From contig OY294044.1 of the NCBI GenBank assembly GCA_958510825.1, forward strand, positions 47,270,626 through 47,334,625: a stretch of 64,000 nt of DNA. Direction: 5' to 3'. Under the pieces are notes generated by a model. The model was not told where the DNA came from, made no database searches, and worked only from the letters and a program-made list of their open reading frames with translations. Source of the DNA: Brachypterus glaber. Lineage: Eukaryota > Arthropoda > Insecta > Coleoptera > Kateretidae. The position numbers were made by a program, and so were the translations under genes. Below, one piece after another: positions 10,318 through 22,100 of this stretch (the stretch's first letter is position 1; each line of letters starts with the position of its first letter).

Positions 10318-13300
10318 ATGTATAGAACAAGAAAATTGTTAAAAATACCAGAAATTATACAATTAACAAAGTTTTTAAGGGATTTTTCGTCAGTTAAACA
10401 TTATGATGTTATGGTTGTAGGTGGGGGTCATGCTGGCAGTGAAGCATGTGCTGCTGCAGCCAGAATGGGGGCCAAAACTCTTCTTGTCACACACAAAAGG
10501 GAAACGGTTGGAGAAATGTCATGTAATCCATCATTTGGAGGAATTGGGAAGGGCCATTTAATGAGAGAAATTGACGCTTTAGATGGAATTTGTGGAAGGA
10601 TGTGTGATTTATCAGGTATCCAATACAAGGTACAAATCGAGATGCAAATATTCTATATTTTATTAGGACTAAACTGGCATTGAGAGGGGCTGACAGGCTG
10701 CAGCTTCTCCATCAGAAAAAAAAAAGAAAAGAAAAGAAAAGCAGATCTTAACAAATATAAACCTGGTTTAGTTCCTTTAGCTAAAATATCTAAACCTGAT
10801 AAAGTAAGGGGGCTGCCAGGTTGCAGCTTCTCCATGAGAGCAAAAAGAAAAGGCTAATTTTAACAAATATATATCTGGTTTGGAGTCTAGCTCCTTAACT
10901 CCCACTAAAATTCTGCCAAACTACTGAAGCAAACGAATTCTAAACTTCCCTTGTTTCCTTCTTATATCTGTAATAGTTGCACAAATTTTAGGTTTTAAAT
11001 AAAAGAAAAGGACCAGCAGTTTGGGGCTACAGAGCCCAAATTGATAGAGATCTCTACAAACAAAATATCCAGAAGGAATTATTTGAAAATACTCCAAATC
11101 TTGACATTCTAGTTGCTCCTGTAGAAGACCTAGTAATTTTAAATCCAAGATCTAATGTAAATAATCAAACAATGGTAGATTGTAAAGGGATAGTGTTAAA
11201 TGATGGCACAAAAATTCAGTCCAAAAGTGTCATAATTACCACAGGGACATTTTTAAAAGGACAAATTAATATTGGACTAGAAGTTTATCCTGCAGGGAGA
11301 ATAGGAGACAAACCAGCTATAGGTAATATTGATACCCCCAAGCAACAAAGCCGTAACTCATATATTGTAATTTTTCACGACAGCTAAATTTCTAAAATTT
11401 TTTTTTTGTTATTTAAGGGTGAGTAAATGATTGAAGTGGAAAAGGAAGTCATGTGATACATCATTTGAAAGCTTATAAAATTCTCTATTTAACTGTTTAA
11501 GTATTTATTGTTTATTTACTGTTTGTTTCTAATAATATTCAAGTTTAGAATTTCTTACTTTAGTGATTTTAAGTAAACTTTTGCTTAAAGTGGACTGTGG
11601 AGAAACCTGATTAGTACCACTATGTGTGTCTTTTTCCAAGGCTAGCTACCTATGAGTATAACTCAAAATGGGTCTAACTTGAGTTACATCCTTGTTCCTT
11701 GGGAGTGTCGATATTACCATTTTTTGATCAAAACTTATTACTTTCCTACAGGGAAGAGTTGATTTTGAATTGCTGTTTTTGCAATTCTTGGTGTTTTAAA
11801 TATCTCAAACTATTTAATAAATAAATAATTTAATGACTGCTAGATACAATAAAAGTTTTTTTTAAATTAAAGTTATAAGAGCTTTATGGGAGCGCAAAAT
11901 GGTGTATATTTTATATGTTCAGGGGGCCAAAGGGAGGCAGGGGGGCAAGGGGGAACATTTTTTTTAAATGGAAATAGGGTTTGTTTTTTTAATTAAAGTT
12001 ATAAGAGCTTTATGGGAGCACAAAATGGTGTATATTTTATATGTTCAGGGGGCCAAAGGGAGGCAGGGGGGCAAGGGGGAACATTTTTTTTTTAATGGAA
12101 ATAGGGTTTGTTTAATACATCATTTTAAAGCTTATTGAATTCTGTTTTTGGCCATATAACTATAATTTAAAAAAATTGAAACTACTGAATTTTCAATTTA
12201 TTTGTTAAAAAATCGATTTTGTTAGATTTTGTATTAAAATTTTCATTTATATGATTTAAAATTAGTTTAAAAGTATGCTTTGAGCTAAAGACTTCAAATT
12301 TGGAGCATCAGGGCCTTAGCTGGGATTGCCTTAAATCAAAACTTACTTTTTTGAATAGCTTGGTTAATACCGCGGTAGTCCATTTTTCGCGAAAATGGAT
12401 TGATGTTATACCATCCTGTGGTTATTGAAGTGTACTTTCCAAATCAGCTATCATCGTTCATGCAAAACCCCGTAATTTACTCTAAAATTTGAAAATACGC
12501 TACACTGTATGGTACCATGATTTGGAAAACTTTGAAAAACATTTAACTCAAAATCACCTTTTTGTGACAACCGTGGGTCTTTCCCTGTATCCTTCATTTT
12601 TCATTATTTAAATTAATTTTATTTTTTTATTATTTATTTTTTATTATATTATTACTATTTTATTTTTTAGGCTTAGCAAATACTCTAGAATCCCTAAATT
12701 TAAAAATAGGAAGATTAAAAACTGGCACACCTCCAAGATTAAAAGCTGATTCAATTGATTTTTCTGTTTGTTCTGTGCAAGAAGGTGATAAACCACCTTT
12801 ACCCTTTTCTTTCATGAATGAGAAAGTTTGGATTGATGTAAGTTGTGGTAATTATTACTTTCCACAAGGAAAGTCTTGTTAGCAAAAACATTTTGAAACA
12901 AAAATATTGCTTATTTACGTTTCTCTGCGTTTTATAAAAAAGGTGATTTTTGCAAAAAAAAATGTCTATCTGTCAGACTGTTAGGGGTCGTCCATAAAAT
13001 ACGTCACTCAAATTGACCAAAATTCATACACTTTATACCCCGTTTCTCGCGTTATTAAAGTTTTTATATTTTGGTTACCCCTCCTAACACCCCCCTATTG
13101 GGGGCGAGAAACTGGGTATGAAGTGTATGAATTTTGGTCAATTTTCGTGACGTGTTTTATGGACCCCTTATGGAAAATTGTGATCACTTTAATTTGAGAA
13201 GTCCAAACCAAAGTTTCGTTTTTATTGAATGAAGATTATTCTTAATTTTGAGGGTGGACATAAATAAAACTCGCCCAGTATGTTGTTAAAAAATATAATA

Positions 13301-16300
13301 ATTTATTTTTTTATTACAGCCCTCTGATCAGTTGGTCTGTTATTTAACAAACACAACATTAGCCTTGGAGGAAATAGTGAAAAATAATCTGCATTTAAAT
13401 CGCCATGTTATGGAGGAAGTAAATGGCCCCAGGTACTGTCCCAGTATTGAATCAAAAGTTTTAAGATTTGGGGGAAGGGAACATCAAATTTGGCTGGAAC
13501 CTGAAGGTCTAAACAGCAATGTAATATACCCAAATGGAATTTCTTGTACATTACCAGAAGAACTTCAAGTTAAATTGGTTAGGACAATAAAAGGTTTAGA
13601 GAAAGCTGACATATTAAGACCAGGTAATTTTTAACTTTAAGGGGTCTTTCAACCTCAAATTTTAAAAATATTCTGTTTTTATTTTTTTTATATAGAAAGA
13701 AAAAAGATATCATTGTGTGTGAAATTTTGTAGGTATGTTTATTTATATTTAAAGAATATTTTTTTTTTAGATTGTGACATTTTTTGCCTTAAAAGAGTCT
13801 CCGTGATTCCGGCCATTTGGATTGACTAAAAAAAAAAAAACGGGGATAGTATTGAAGCCGCTATAGCCCTATCTATGGTCTGTTTTAAGCAAGATAGTAA
13901 ATTAAAAATCGCATAGTGAATATTCAAAACAGATTCGAATATTGGATGTGCAAATATACTGTGTAGTTTATAAAACATAATTATATTCTATACACAAACA
14001 TATATATACTATGCAAACCTGTTGTAAAAATATTTACTGTGCGATTTTTAATTTACTATTTTGCTTGAAAAAACAGACCATGAAAGAAAATTTGTTGGCT
14101 AAAAAATAACAAAATGGCAGAAGTTTTTCTTAAAAAGTATTTAAATTTTTTTGAAAAACGTCCGCCGTTAAGTTAAAGTTAAGTTAAAAAAAAAAATCAT
14201 CTATGGTCTGTTTTTTTTTTAAGAAAGTAAAAATCGCACAGTAAATATTTTCACAACAGGTTTGAATAGTATATGTTTGTGTATAGAATATAGTTACGTT
14301 TTATAAAATAAACTACGCAGTATATTCGCACATCCAATATTCGAATCTGTTTTAGAAATATTCACTGTGCGATTTTTAATTTACTATCTTGCTTGAAAAA
14401 ACAGACCATAGATAGGGCTATAGCGACTTCAATACTGAATAATATCCCATTTTTATTTCAGTCGATCCAAACGGCCGGAATCATGGCGACCACCGTTTTT
14501 TGATGTATTTTTTCAAAAAAATTTGATGGCAAAAAAATTGCACTTTAAATCTATTTTTTTTGTATTCTTTAAATATAAATAAGCATACCTACAAAATTTC
14601 ACAATGATATATTTTTTCTTTCTATATAAAAAAAGTTTAAAAACACAATATTTTTAAAATTTAAAGGTAGAAAGACCCCTTAAACTATACCAAGTATACT
14701 CCAGAAACATATAACACTAAATTTGTCAGAAGCAAAATCTTAATAATTTGAAAATGTATGCCTCAAATGTAAATTTTAAGTGTCTCAAAATTGCAAAAAA
14801 GATGTTTTGATTTTTTCTAGAAAAACCAGTAATGATTTGTCATTAACATACAAAATTTGATCAAAATCGTTAGAGCTGTTCTTAAGGAAATCGAATGTTT
14901 AGATTTTTGTTCATCAGTAAACTACCCTTATTGGGGAGAGTAAAGAAAAACTAAGAAAACCCCCCTAAAAACCTTAAGTGTAAAGTTTGGTTTTGATCTA
15001 TCAAATGATATGGACTGTAGGTCTCTGAACGGGCCGACTTCGAAAATAGTTGTTTTGGACATGTTTAATTTACATAATTATATTTTTAATCTTTATATTG
15101 AAAATTGAAATCTAGGGGATTTTTGAAATAACTAACTATTCGGGTGGATTCCTCATGCGCATCGGCAGAACAAAACCACGTGAATCAGTTCGTTAACATG
15201 AGTTGGAAAAATGTCGTGAAACTAGCAAGTCGTTCGTGAAAAGATGTCGGTATCTTTTAAAATCGTCGTTTAATATTCGAAAAGTTGTTAATTATATTTG
15301 TTGAAAACACCTATTTGTGGTGTCAAATACTCTCATTCCAAAACCATCTTTATCCTCACAAACCTCCACCTCAACAAGAAGCGATCATGTGCACACGGAC
15401 ATCATGAACATCGATCAGCATTAAACCCAAGGTTAGTGAAATCCCTATTTATCCCTTCTACCCTTATTTACACCTCCCTAAGCAGCCTAGTCTCGCTCGT
15501 TTCGTTTTCGTTAATTTAAAGTCGCTATATGCCAGGTTGGGTGAGTTATCGAAGGATAACTGGACAGGACAAATAAATCAAAATCTGGAAAACTTTTTTT
15601 CTGAGGTCGCTCGAATTAATAAGAAATTATTTTTTTTTATGATACAAAGTTTTATAAAAATGTATTTTGTATTTTTTAAGGGTATGGTGTTGAATATGAT
15701 TTTGTGGATCCTAGAGAATTGTACACTACTCTAGAGTTAAAAAAAGTTGATGGTCTCTATTTAGCTGGTCAAATAAATGGTACGACTGGATATGAAGAAG
15801 CTGCATCTCAGGGAATAATAGCTGGTATCAATGCAGCTGCAAAAGTAAGTATTTACCTTTTAACTCATGAGTTGCATCTGTTTCAGTGGACTTTACAAAA
15901 CGTTTGACTAACTTAGTTGCTCATAATAATACTTTTAAGCACAAACTGTGTGTTTAGATTTGTACATTGTCCAGTAATTCTAGTGTGACCCAAATGTGCG
16001 ACTTTTTCACCACTCACGCGGGTAACGTTCCCCTCCAATGGTCAACCTAGCGTCCGATCAGTAGTCTACCAAGAGTCTTCTTCAAGAGCGTTTGAAGATG
16101 TACAAGAACCAGTCAATATAAAAAACTCTCTTATTTTGTCTCATATTTTCATAATTAGATTACAACCAGTACCTAAATATACAGTTGAAACACAAAATTC
16201 TCGTTTTAATAGACAAGCTTAAAATGGGTGGTCCTTCAAAAACAAACACTGTGCTTTTAAGTATTATTATTATGAGCAATTATGTCAAATGCTTTTGTAA

Positions 16301-18136
16301 AATCAGTGGTGATCGTATTTTACTGAGAAAATCATTATTGCGAAAATGATTACCGCGGAGATCATTACAGCGCAGGGTTGTTACCGCGCTTGTATTATTA
16401 CCGTGAAAGATAATTAACGCGCATACGGATTAATGGAAAAAGTAAATGCAATTCTCTGTTTTAGGAATCCTGATGTTTACGTTGACGTGACGTGAAATGC
16501 GGCATTGTCGAATTATTTTAAATAGTTTTGACTTGTGTTGGTTTGCTTTGATTTTTTTTTGCTAGTTCATTATTCCACCAATCTCGTTAGGCAGCTGTAA
16601 CTTCTTTGAATATTTAGAGGAACTTATTTTTTTGTGTTTTTAGGCTTTGAATAAAGAACAGTTAACAATAAGTAGAACCCAAGGCTACATAGGTGTTCTC
16701 ATAGATGATCTGACCTCCTTAGGCACCAATGAACCCTACAGAATGTTTACTAGTAGAGCAGAATTTAGACTAACCCTTAGACCAGACAATGCAGACCAAA
16801 GGCTAACAGAATTAGGATACAAAATTGGTTGTGTATCAAAAAGTAGATATGATAGAATGAAAGCAGTTAATGAAAAATTGAAAAATGGTATAGGTATACT
16901 GAAAAGTGTTAGTAAAACTGTTAAACAATGGAGGCAATTGTGTGATATGACCCCTTCAAGCAATAATTTGCAGAAAAACGCATTTGATATGTTAGATATC
17001 AACCATGGTGTATCAATAAATACGCTTTGTAAAGCCGCGCCTGAATTGAAAAGGTTAATGGAAGATTCTGAAATAGAAACTCGGTTACATATAGAGGCGT
17101 TATATGAATTTTCAGTAAGAGACCAAGCTGTAGAAGTTAAAGAAGTCCAAAATAATGAAAAGTTGGTTATTCCAAAAGATTTAGATTATACCACTGTATC
17201 ATTAAATCTAAGCTTTGAAGAAAGGGAGAAATTGTTAAGGATACAGCCTCAAACAGTAAGTTTTTTTTTATGAATAAATTATTGACAGTGATGCTACTGG
17301 ATTTTTTTGGGGATTGGCAAAAACAATTTTTTTTAACTTAAGCCCAGACAGCACATAATAACTATTAGATATCGGGAGAATATACTTTCTGGATATAGAG
17401 TATATCCATTGGATAGCCATCCAAATGTCCGCCTATATCCAGGATATCCAAAAGTCCGCCTATATCCAGGATATCCACGAGATATCCTGTGGACATTAAT
17501 TTTTTAACCTCCCTAAAGAATATTCACTGGATATCCATTAGAGATCCATCATAGATATCCAGGATGTCCATGGGATATCTAATGGCTATCCAGGCTATCC
17601 AGGGGATATACCCCATATCCAGAAAGTATATCCTCTGGATATCTAATAGTTATTATGTGCTATCTGGGAGTTGTCAACTTTTTACTCAAGATTGCGATTC
17701 TCCAAACTTTTTGCCCAAGATTTAACATTCCCGGGATCCCAACGTTTTACACTACGGCAAAAAGTAAATGACCAAAAAAAAAGTTCATTATAAATTTATA
17801 ACTCTATAAGTTTTTCAACTGGTTAGTGGAATTTCCCAACTGGAGAGTGAATTTTCCCAACTAGATGTTAGATTTTCTCAACTTGAAAGTGGTGAGGGTT
17901 CCCCTTCTATTCCTGTCACAAATCACAACCTATTTTTTTTTTAATTGGCAAATGCACACAAATTGAGCACTTGTAATAATATTTTTTTTTTTAATAAGTG
18001 CTATAGCAATAAGATCTAAAAAATATTTTTTTAATTCCAGATTGCTGCCGCTAGTCGAATACCTGGAGTTACGCCATCCTCTGTTTTTAGATTATTAAGA
18101 TTTGTTAAGAATAAAAATGTAAATTTATCTATGTAA
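10318..18136 (+). CDS. MTO1: MTO1, mitochondrial tRNA uridine-34 modification enzyme (GidA/MnmG family)
   Basis: FAD-dependent partner of GTPBP3 that makes the 5-taurinomethyl (cmnm5-type) group on wobble uridine of mitochondrial tRNAs. Seven exons: 10318-10629, 10992-11322, 12671-12837, 13320-13623, 15681-15844, 16644-17255 and 18041-18136; all have GT/AG borders and phases agree. Together they give 661 codons plus stop, close to animal MTO1. The basic N-terminus (residues 1-28) looks like a mitochondrial presequence. FAD loop G-G-G-H-A-G is at 35-40, signature [11 protein letters not shown] at 69-79, the second signature [12 protein letters not shown] at about 400-411, and the C-terminal S-R-I-P-G-V-T-P block in the last exon. 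The introns hold several MITEs, but no exon is damaged. Confidence 0.95.
10670..10860. repeat. Two diverged direct copies in MTO1 intron 1
   Basis: GGCTGACAGGCTGCAGCTTCTCC (10686 on) recurs as GGCTGCCAGGTTGCAGCTTCTCC (10810 on), each followed by an A/G-rich run and CTTAACAAATATA-like sequence. The unit is about 125 bp. Confidence 0.6.
11862..12110. repeat. Near-perfect tandem duplication, unit about 124 bp
   Basis: AATTAAAGTTATAAGAGCTT through GGAAATAGGGTTTGTTT occurs twice with only two or three differences, including a GGGGGCCAAAGGGAGGCAGG G-rich patch. The high identity suggests a recent event. It lies in MTO1 intron 2. Confidence 0.8.
12981..13170. repeat. Hairpin MITE with TTAGGGGTCGTCCATAAAA ends
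   Basis: The inverted ends TTAGGGGTCGTCCATAAAATACGT and ACGTGTTTTATGGACCCCTTA, plus inverted GACCAAAATTCATACACTT inside, make most of the 190 bp fold on itself. The partial element ending at 22764 has the same terminus. Confidence 0.75.
13874..14082. repeat. TATGGTCTGTTT hairpin MITE, copy 1
   Basis: About 210 bp with ends TATGGTCTGTTTT and AAAACAGACCATG, inner inverted ATAGTAAATTAAAAATCGCA/TGCGATTTTTAATTTACTAT, and a TATATACTATGCAAACC stretch. This is one of five copies in the window. Confidence 0.75.
14202..14410. repeat. TATGGTCTGTTT hairpin MITE, copy 2
   Basis: Same family as 13874-14082 and in mirror orientation to it, inside the same TTAA foldback. Confidence 0.75.
14690..15680. other. 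MTO1 intron 4, remaining part
   Basis: From about 15130 to 15540 the base composition changes to a more balanced, less AT-rich sequence with many CG dinucleotides, unlike its surroundings, yet there is no convincing frame. It could be the 5' leader of a truncated retroelement. The rest is featureless. Confidence 0.35.
15882..16311. repeat. Foldback MITE in MTO1 intron 5
   Basis: CAGTGGACTTTACAAAACG, then TTGCTCATAATAATACTTTTAAGCAC, is mirrored by GTGCTTTTAAGTATTATTATTATGAGCAA and TTTTGTAAAATCAGTGG. The arms are about 75 bp. From 16320 to 16440 follows a patch with repeated ATTACCGCG/ATTAACGCG words. Confidence 0.7.
17344..17668. repeat. Hairpin element filled with GGATATCC words
   Basis: Ends CAGACAGCACATAATAACTATTAGATATC and GATATCTAATAGTTATTATGTGCTATCTGGG are inverted. 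The interior repeats the palindromic word GGATATCC/GGATATCT about a dozen times. It lies in MTO1 intron 6. Confidence 0.7.
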
Positions 18137-19127
18137 ATATATATTTTACAACAAATATTGTTTCAATTTGTTTTCAACACTGCCCAGGTGGGCTAGTCCA
18201 ATCAGGTCTATTCACGTGCGCAAAGAATATTGCTATTTTGGCAATATTGGCAAAAATCGCATGCGATTTTGGCCCATATTGTCATTGGAAATACTCGCCA
18301 AAATCGCATGCAATTTTTGACAATATTGCCAAAATAGCAATATTGTTTACGTTTACGTGAATATACCTGAATGACGCATTTTTTTTCAGATTTTTCACTA
18401 TTTTTTTCGTAATCAACGGTGCAATGGCACTATGCACAAAAATCAGAATTTTGTCACATTTTTTTTCTGGGACTACTGTGTCCCTCTTCAGTCTCTAGCC
18501 AAGGAGCCTGCTTTCTTATGGCAGGATGGTTGGCCTAGGCCAATGATAACTATCATGAAATTACATTGCTAAAAACTTAGCCGGAATTTTTATAAAAAAT
18601 GTCCAGAGGAGAAGAATTTCAAAACACATTTAAAAATTATTGAAAACAGTGTCATGGTCTGTTCTGCCCCCTTAGTTAAAATGTCCTAACATTTTTGTCA
18701 CTTTCGGCTTATCTTATATACCGGTTGTTCTATGCCATATTTATCTATTCTCCAGGGTTCTCACCAGTCAGGGAAAACAGGTAAGTCAGGGAAATTAAAA
18801 TTAAAACCTGGAAGTCAGGGAATTTGGCCCATTATTCGAAAAAATTAGGGAAAATATCAGTGTTAGTTAGGGCGTTTTAACTAGGAGGGCAGTGTTGAAC
18901 CCTCCTCCGAAAATGGCCGTGGCACTTAACGTGTTAAGGCCACAAGTTGGACTTTTAAAAAAATAGATCCGTTGCTGGATGGAGTGACCCTAATCTTAAA
19001 AACAGCCTATGTCCTAGGTTGTCGCGCGCGCACATTTTGTGTAGTAGTTCAAATGTCCCAAACACTTCCAGAGATCATATAGTGAGGTTATGTTAGTTTG
19101 TTTAGTTTTCACATCTAATTAAAATCA
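18137..19127. other. MTO1-lst8 intergenic region
   Basis: It holds a hairpin at 18205-18375 and, at 18765-18870, several copies of a GTCAGGGAA word. The lst8 promoter should lie within the last few hundred bases; a CGCGCGCGC patch at 19022-19030 is the only CG-rich spot. No TATA box that I would defend. Confidence 0.45.
18205..18375. repeat. Hairpin MITE with TCAGGTNTATTCACGT ends
   Basis: TCAGGTCTATTCACGTG pairs with CACGTAAACG through TGAATATACCTGA inverted, and the interior AATATTGCTATTTTGGCAATATTG is itself palindromic and repeated. It sits between MTO1 and lst8. Confidence 0.7.
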
Positions 19128-22100
19128 ATGAAAATGACGGAAGAGAACACAGAAAATGAACAAAATGACCAGATTATATTGGCAACAGGAGGGTATGATC
19201 ATACTATAAAATTATGGCAAACACATTCAGGAATTTGTCAAAGAACTATGCAACATGCTGACTCGGTAAGACCGTTTTTCGTAGAAAGGATTTTTTATAT
19301 AAACATCATCCAGGTATTAGTCCCAAGACTAGTTTGAGACAGCTATTTAACACTAGTCAATTGTTTCGTTTATGTAAAACTACACCCTAAAATAGGCCTA
19401 TAATATTCTTTATTATTTGCAAGCAGTATCTATTTCATTCTGGCCTGACTTCATTTCTTCTTGCTCTCCAAAATATCCATTCTCCATGTCAGTATTTGGC
19501 CCACCGTTTGATATCAGTATTATTCTCCTATAGCAGTGGGGTGCACCACAGACCATATTAAACAATGGTAGACTAGCCCAGGCTCCTTGGCATGTACTGG
19601 ACTGAAAGTTTACTATGAGCTCTTCACTGGCAACATTACTCAACTTAGTATTTATAGTTATCTTTATTAATCATGAAAGTTTAGGCCCTTGCATTAGTTT
19701 ATTGGATAGACTTGTTGATGATATCCTCATTAAAAGGGAACTGGAAGGGCATGCATAAATGAAAGTTCCCCATTGATTTTATAACAAGGGCACACATAAA
19801 AAAGGTTGTTTTTGACTGAGTACAGAAGAAATGCTTTTTAGAAAAGAAATTATTTCTTTTTCGGGCCCCCCTTTGGCCGTTTTACCGGCCCCCCTTTTAA
19901 CGTTTTGCGGGCCTTTTTTGACTATTTTGCGGGCCCCCCTTTGTTCGTTTCACGGAACTCCAAGGTAAGTTCTCCTATTATCGACGTAAGATAGTTGTTC
20001 CCATTATCGGCATGTAAGGTAGTTGTTCCTATTATCGACACGTAAGGTATGTTCTCCTATTATCTATTATGTATTACTCGAGGTATTATTATTGTTATTA
20101 TTATTATCTGTGTTACACCACAGACCACATTAATTGTGGTGATCAAAAATTTTTTGAGCACTTATTTCAATGGACTATATTTATCTCCCATCTAGCTTGC
20201 CCAATTTCCAAGTTTTGCAACCATACAGAGCGTTATTTTAGACAAAGGTTCTTAGCCTTTTCCTATTATTTTATGAGCACAGTAAAGTATTTGCTTTTAA
20301 AGTGAGTAAAAACCTTGATAAAAACTTAAAATCTACAACAAATATTTCATGTAATATTAGTGTTTACCTTGTAGTCTTGTAAAATATATATTTTTTTAAA
20401 ATTTATTTTTAGCAAATTAATGACTTAGAAATAACTCCTGACAAAAAACTCCTAGCTGCAGCTGTTTATCAACATATCTATATGTATGATTTAGTAGTTA
20501 ATAACTCCAATGCTGTTTTAAATTATGAAGGAACTAGTAAAAATATTACTTGTGTAGGATTTCAAAAAGAAGGTAAGGGCAATTGATTGCAATGAAGGTC
20601 TTGCATAGTAAAATATTTTTAAATTTTTTAAGTAAGATATCTGAAAAAAAAATATTTCTGTTGGTCTGTCTGGTTTGTGACTATGATGACTTGAGAACAC
20701 TTTGAGCTACACGAGGAGCTACAGTAGTATTTTTTAAGAATACATAATATGTATGATAATTTTAATTTTTTTTGTAAGGAAACTGGATGTTTTCTGGTGG
20801 AGAGGATTGTAAAGTAAGAATATGGGACATAAGAACAAAAGGGAATCCTTGTCCAAGTATGTTTGAAGTAAAAGCCCCCATAACATGTGTCAGTTTACAT
20901 CCAAATCAAGTCGAATTATTTGTTGGAGATCAAAATGGAATTATTTACAGATGGGACTTAAGAACTAACAATAATGAACAATTTGTAAGTTTAAATGGAC
21001 TGTGTTTTGCAATAACAGTCTAACCCACATTGTGAAATGACAGAACATTTTACCCAATATCTTTTTTTTTTTTCAATTTACAATTTATTAAAACCAAGAA
21101 ACTTACATTTCATGCGGTCCATCCTCATAAGACTATTACAATTTATTGTTTTTATAACTATTTTCTTAAATATTTCAAATTAATCTATTAAATAAATATT
21201 TTAACTTATGTTATTTTACATAATTACACATTTGTTTTTCTTAATTACAAATAAATCACAAGTAATACATATCATAAATACAATAATACTTATTTATATT
21301 AATAAGTTATAGAAGGTTTAAGCTTAAAGTGTGTTTTTTTAAACTATTTTTAAAGGAAATAAGTGGTAAAGATTTAAGATAATTTGGTAGGGAATTAAAA
21401 CATGATACCCCACTACAGTAAATGGAATTTTTTCCAATATTTGACTTTACACTTAAAACATTTATGTTAAGTGTTTGTCTGGTCATATGGTCATGAGCTT
21501 CACACCGTTTTGTAAATTTTATGCTTGAATGTCTTGTGTTATCAGATATTTGTTTGATAAATATGTTTGTTTGATAAAAGTATACTGCATGCAGTGACAT
21601 TATTTTCAAATTTTTATAGAGGTCTGCAGTGTGCGTTGTCCAAGGTAGAGAAAATATGATTTTTAGAGCTTTATTTTGCAATATTTTTAAAGGATTTAAG
21701 TTTTTTTGAGTCGTTTGATACCATAAGATGGTTAAGTATTGCAAATGGCTGTGAATTAGAGAGTGATAAATTGATTTAAGAAAATTTTTGTTAATATTTT
21801 TTAAGCGGTACAGTACTCCTACCACTGGAGCAATTTTTTTCCTAATCAAAGCAGTATGATCGTTCCATGACAATTTCTCATCTATCAACAGGCCAAGATA
21901 CTTGGTGGTTTTTATGTAATTTAAGATTTGTTTTTTTTTTTAAGAATTGAATTAAATATTACATATTTTGTACATGTTCTGATACATAAAAAAGTACATA
22001 ATAAGTACAGCAGTGTCAGGGGCCCGGATCAATCAGGCAGTTACTAAACCCCTGAAAAAAAGTGTTGACTAAAACATAACTTAATTATTTAATTTTAAAA

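Larger units (their letters stand above)
13637..14683. mobile_element. TTAA-flanked foldback (piggyBac-type MITE) in MTO1 intron 4
   Basis: TTAAGGGGTCTTTC at the left and GAAAGACCCCTTAA at the right mark the ends; arms of about 240-280 bp are inverted copies of each other. The centre holds two copies of a smaller hairpin MITE (13874-14082 and 14202-14410) in mirror orientation. TTAA targets are the hallmark of piggyBac elements. It starts 13 bases after the exon 4 border. Confidence 0.75.

Noticed and set aside
20069..20305. 78-codon plus-strand frame in lst8 intron 1
   Set aside because: Tyr/Cys-rich low-complexity start, no family match, interrupted flanks; not a gene.
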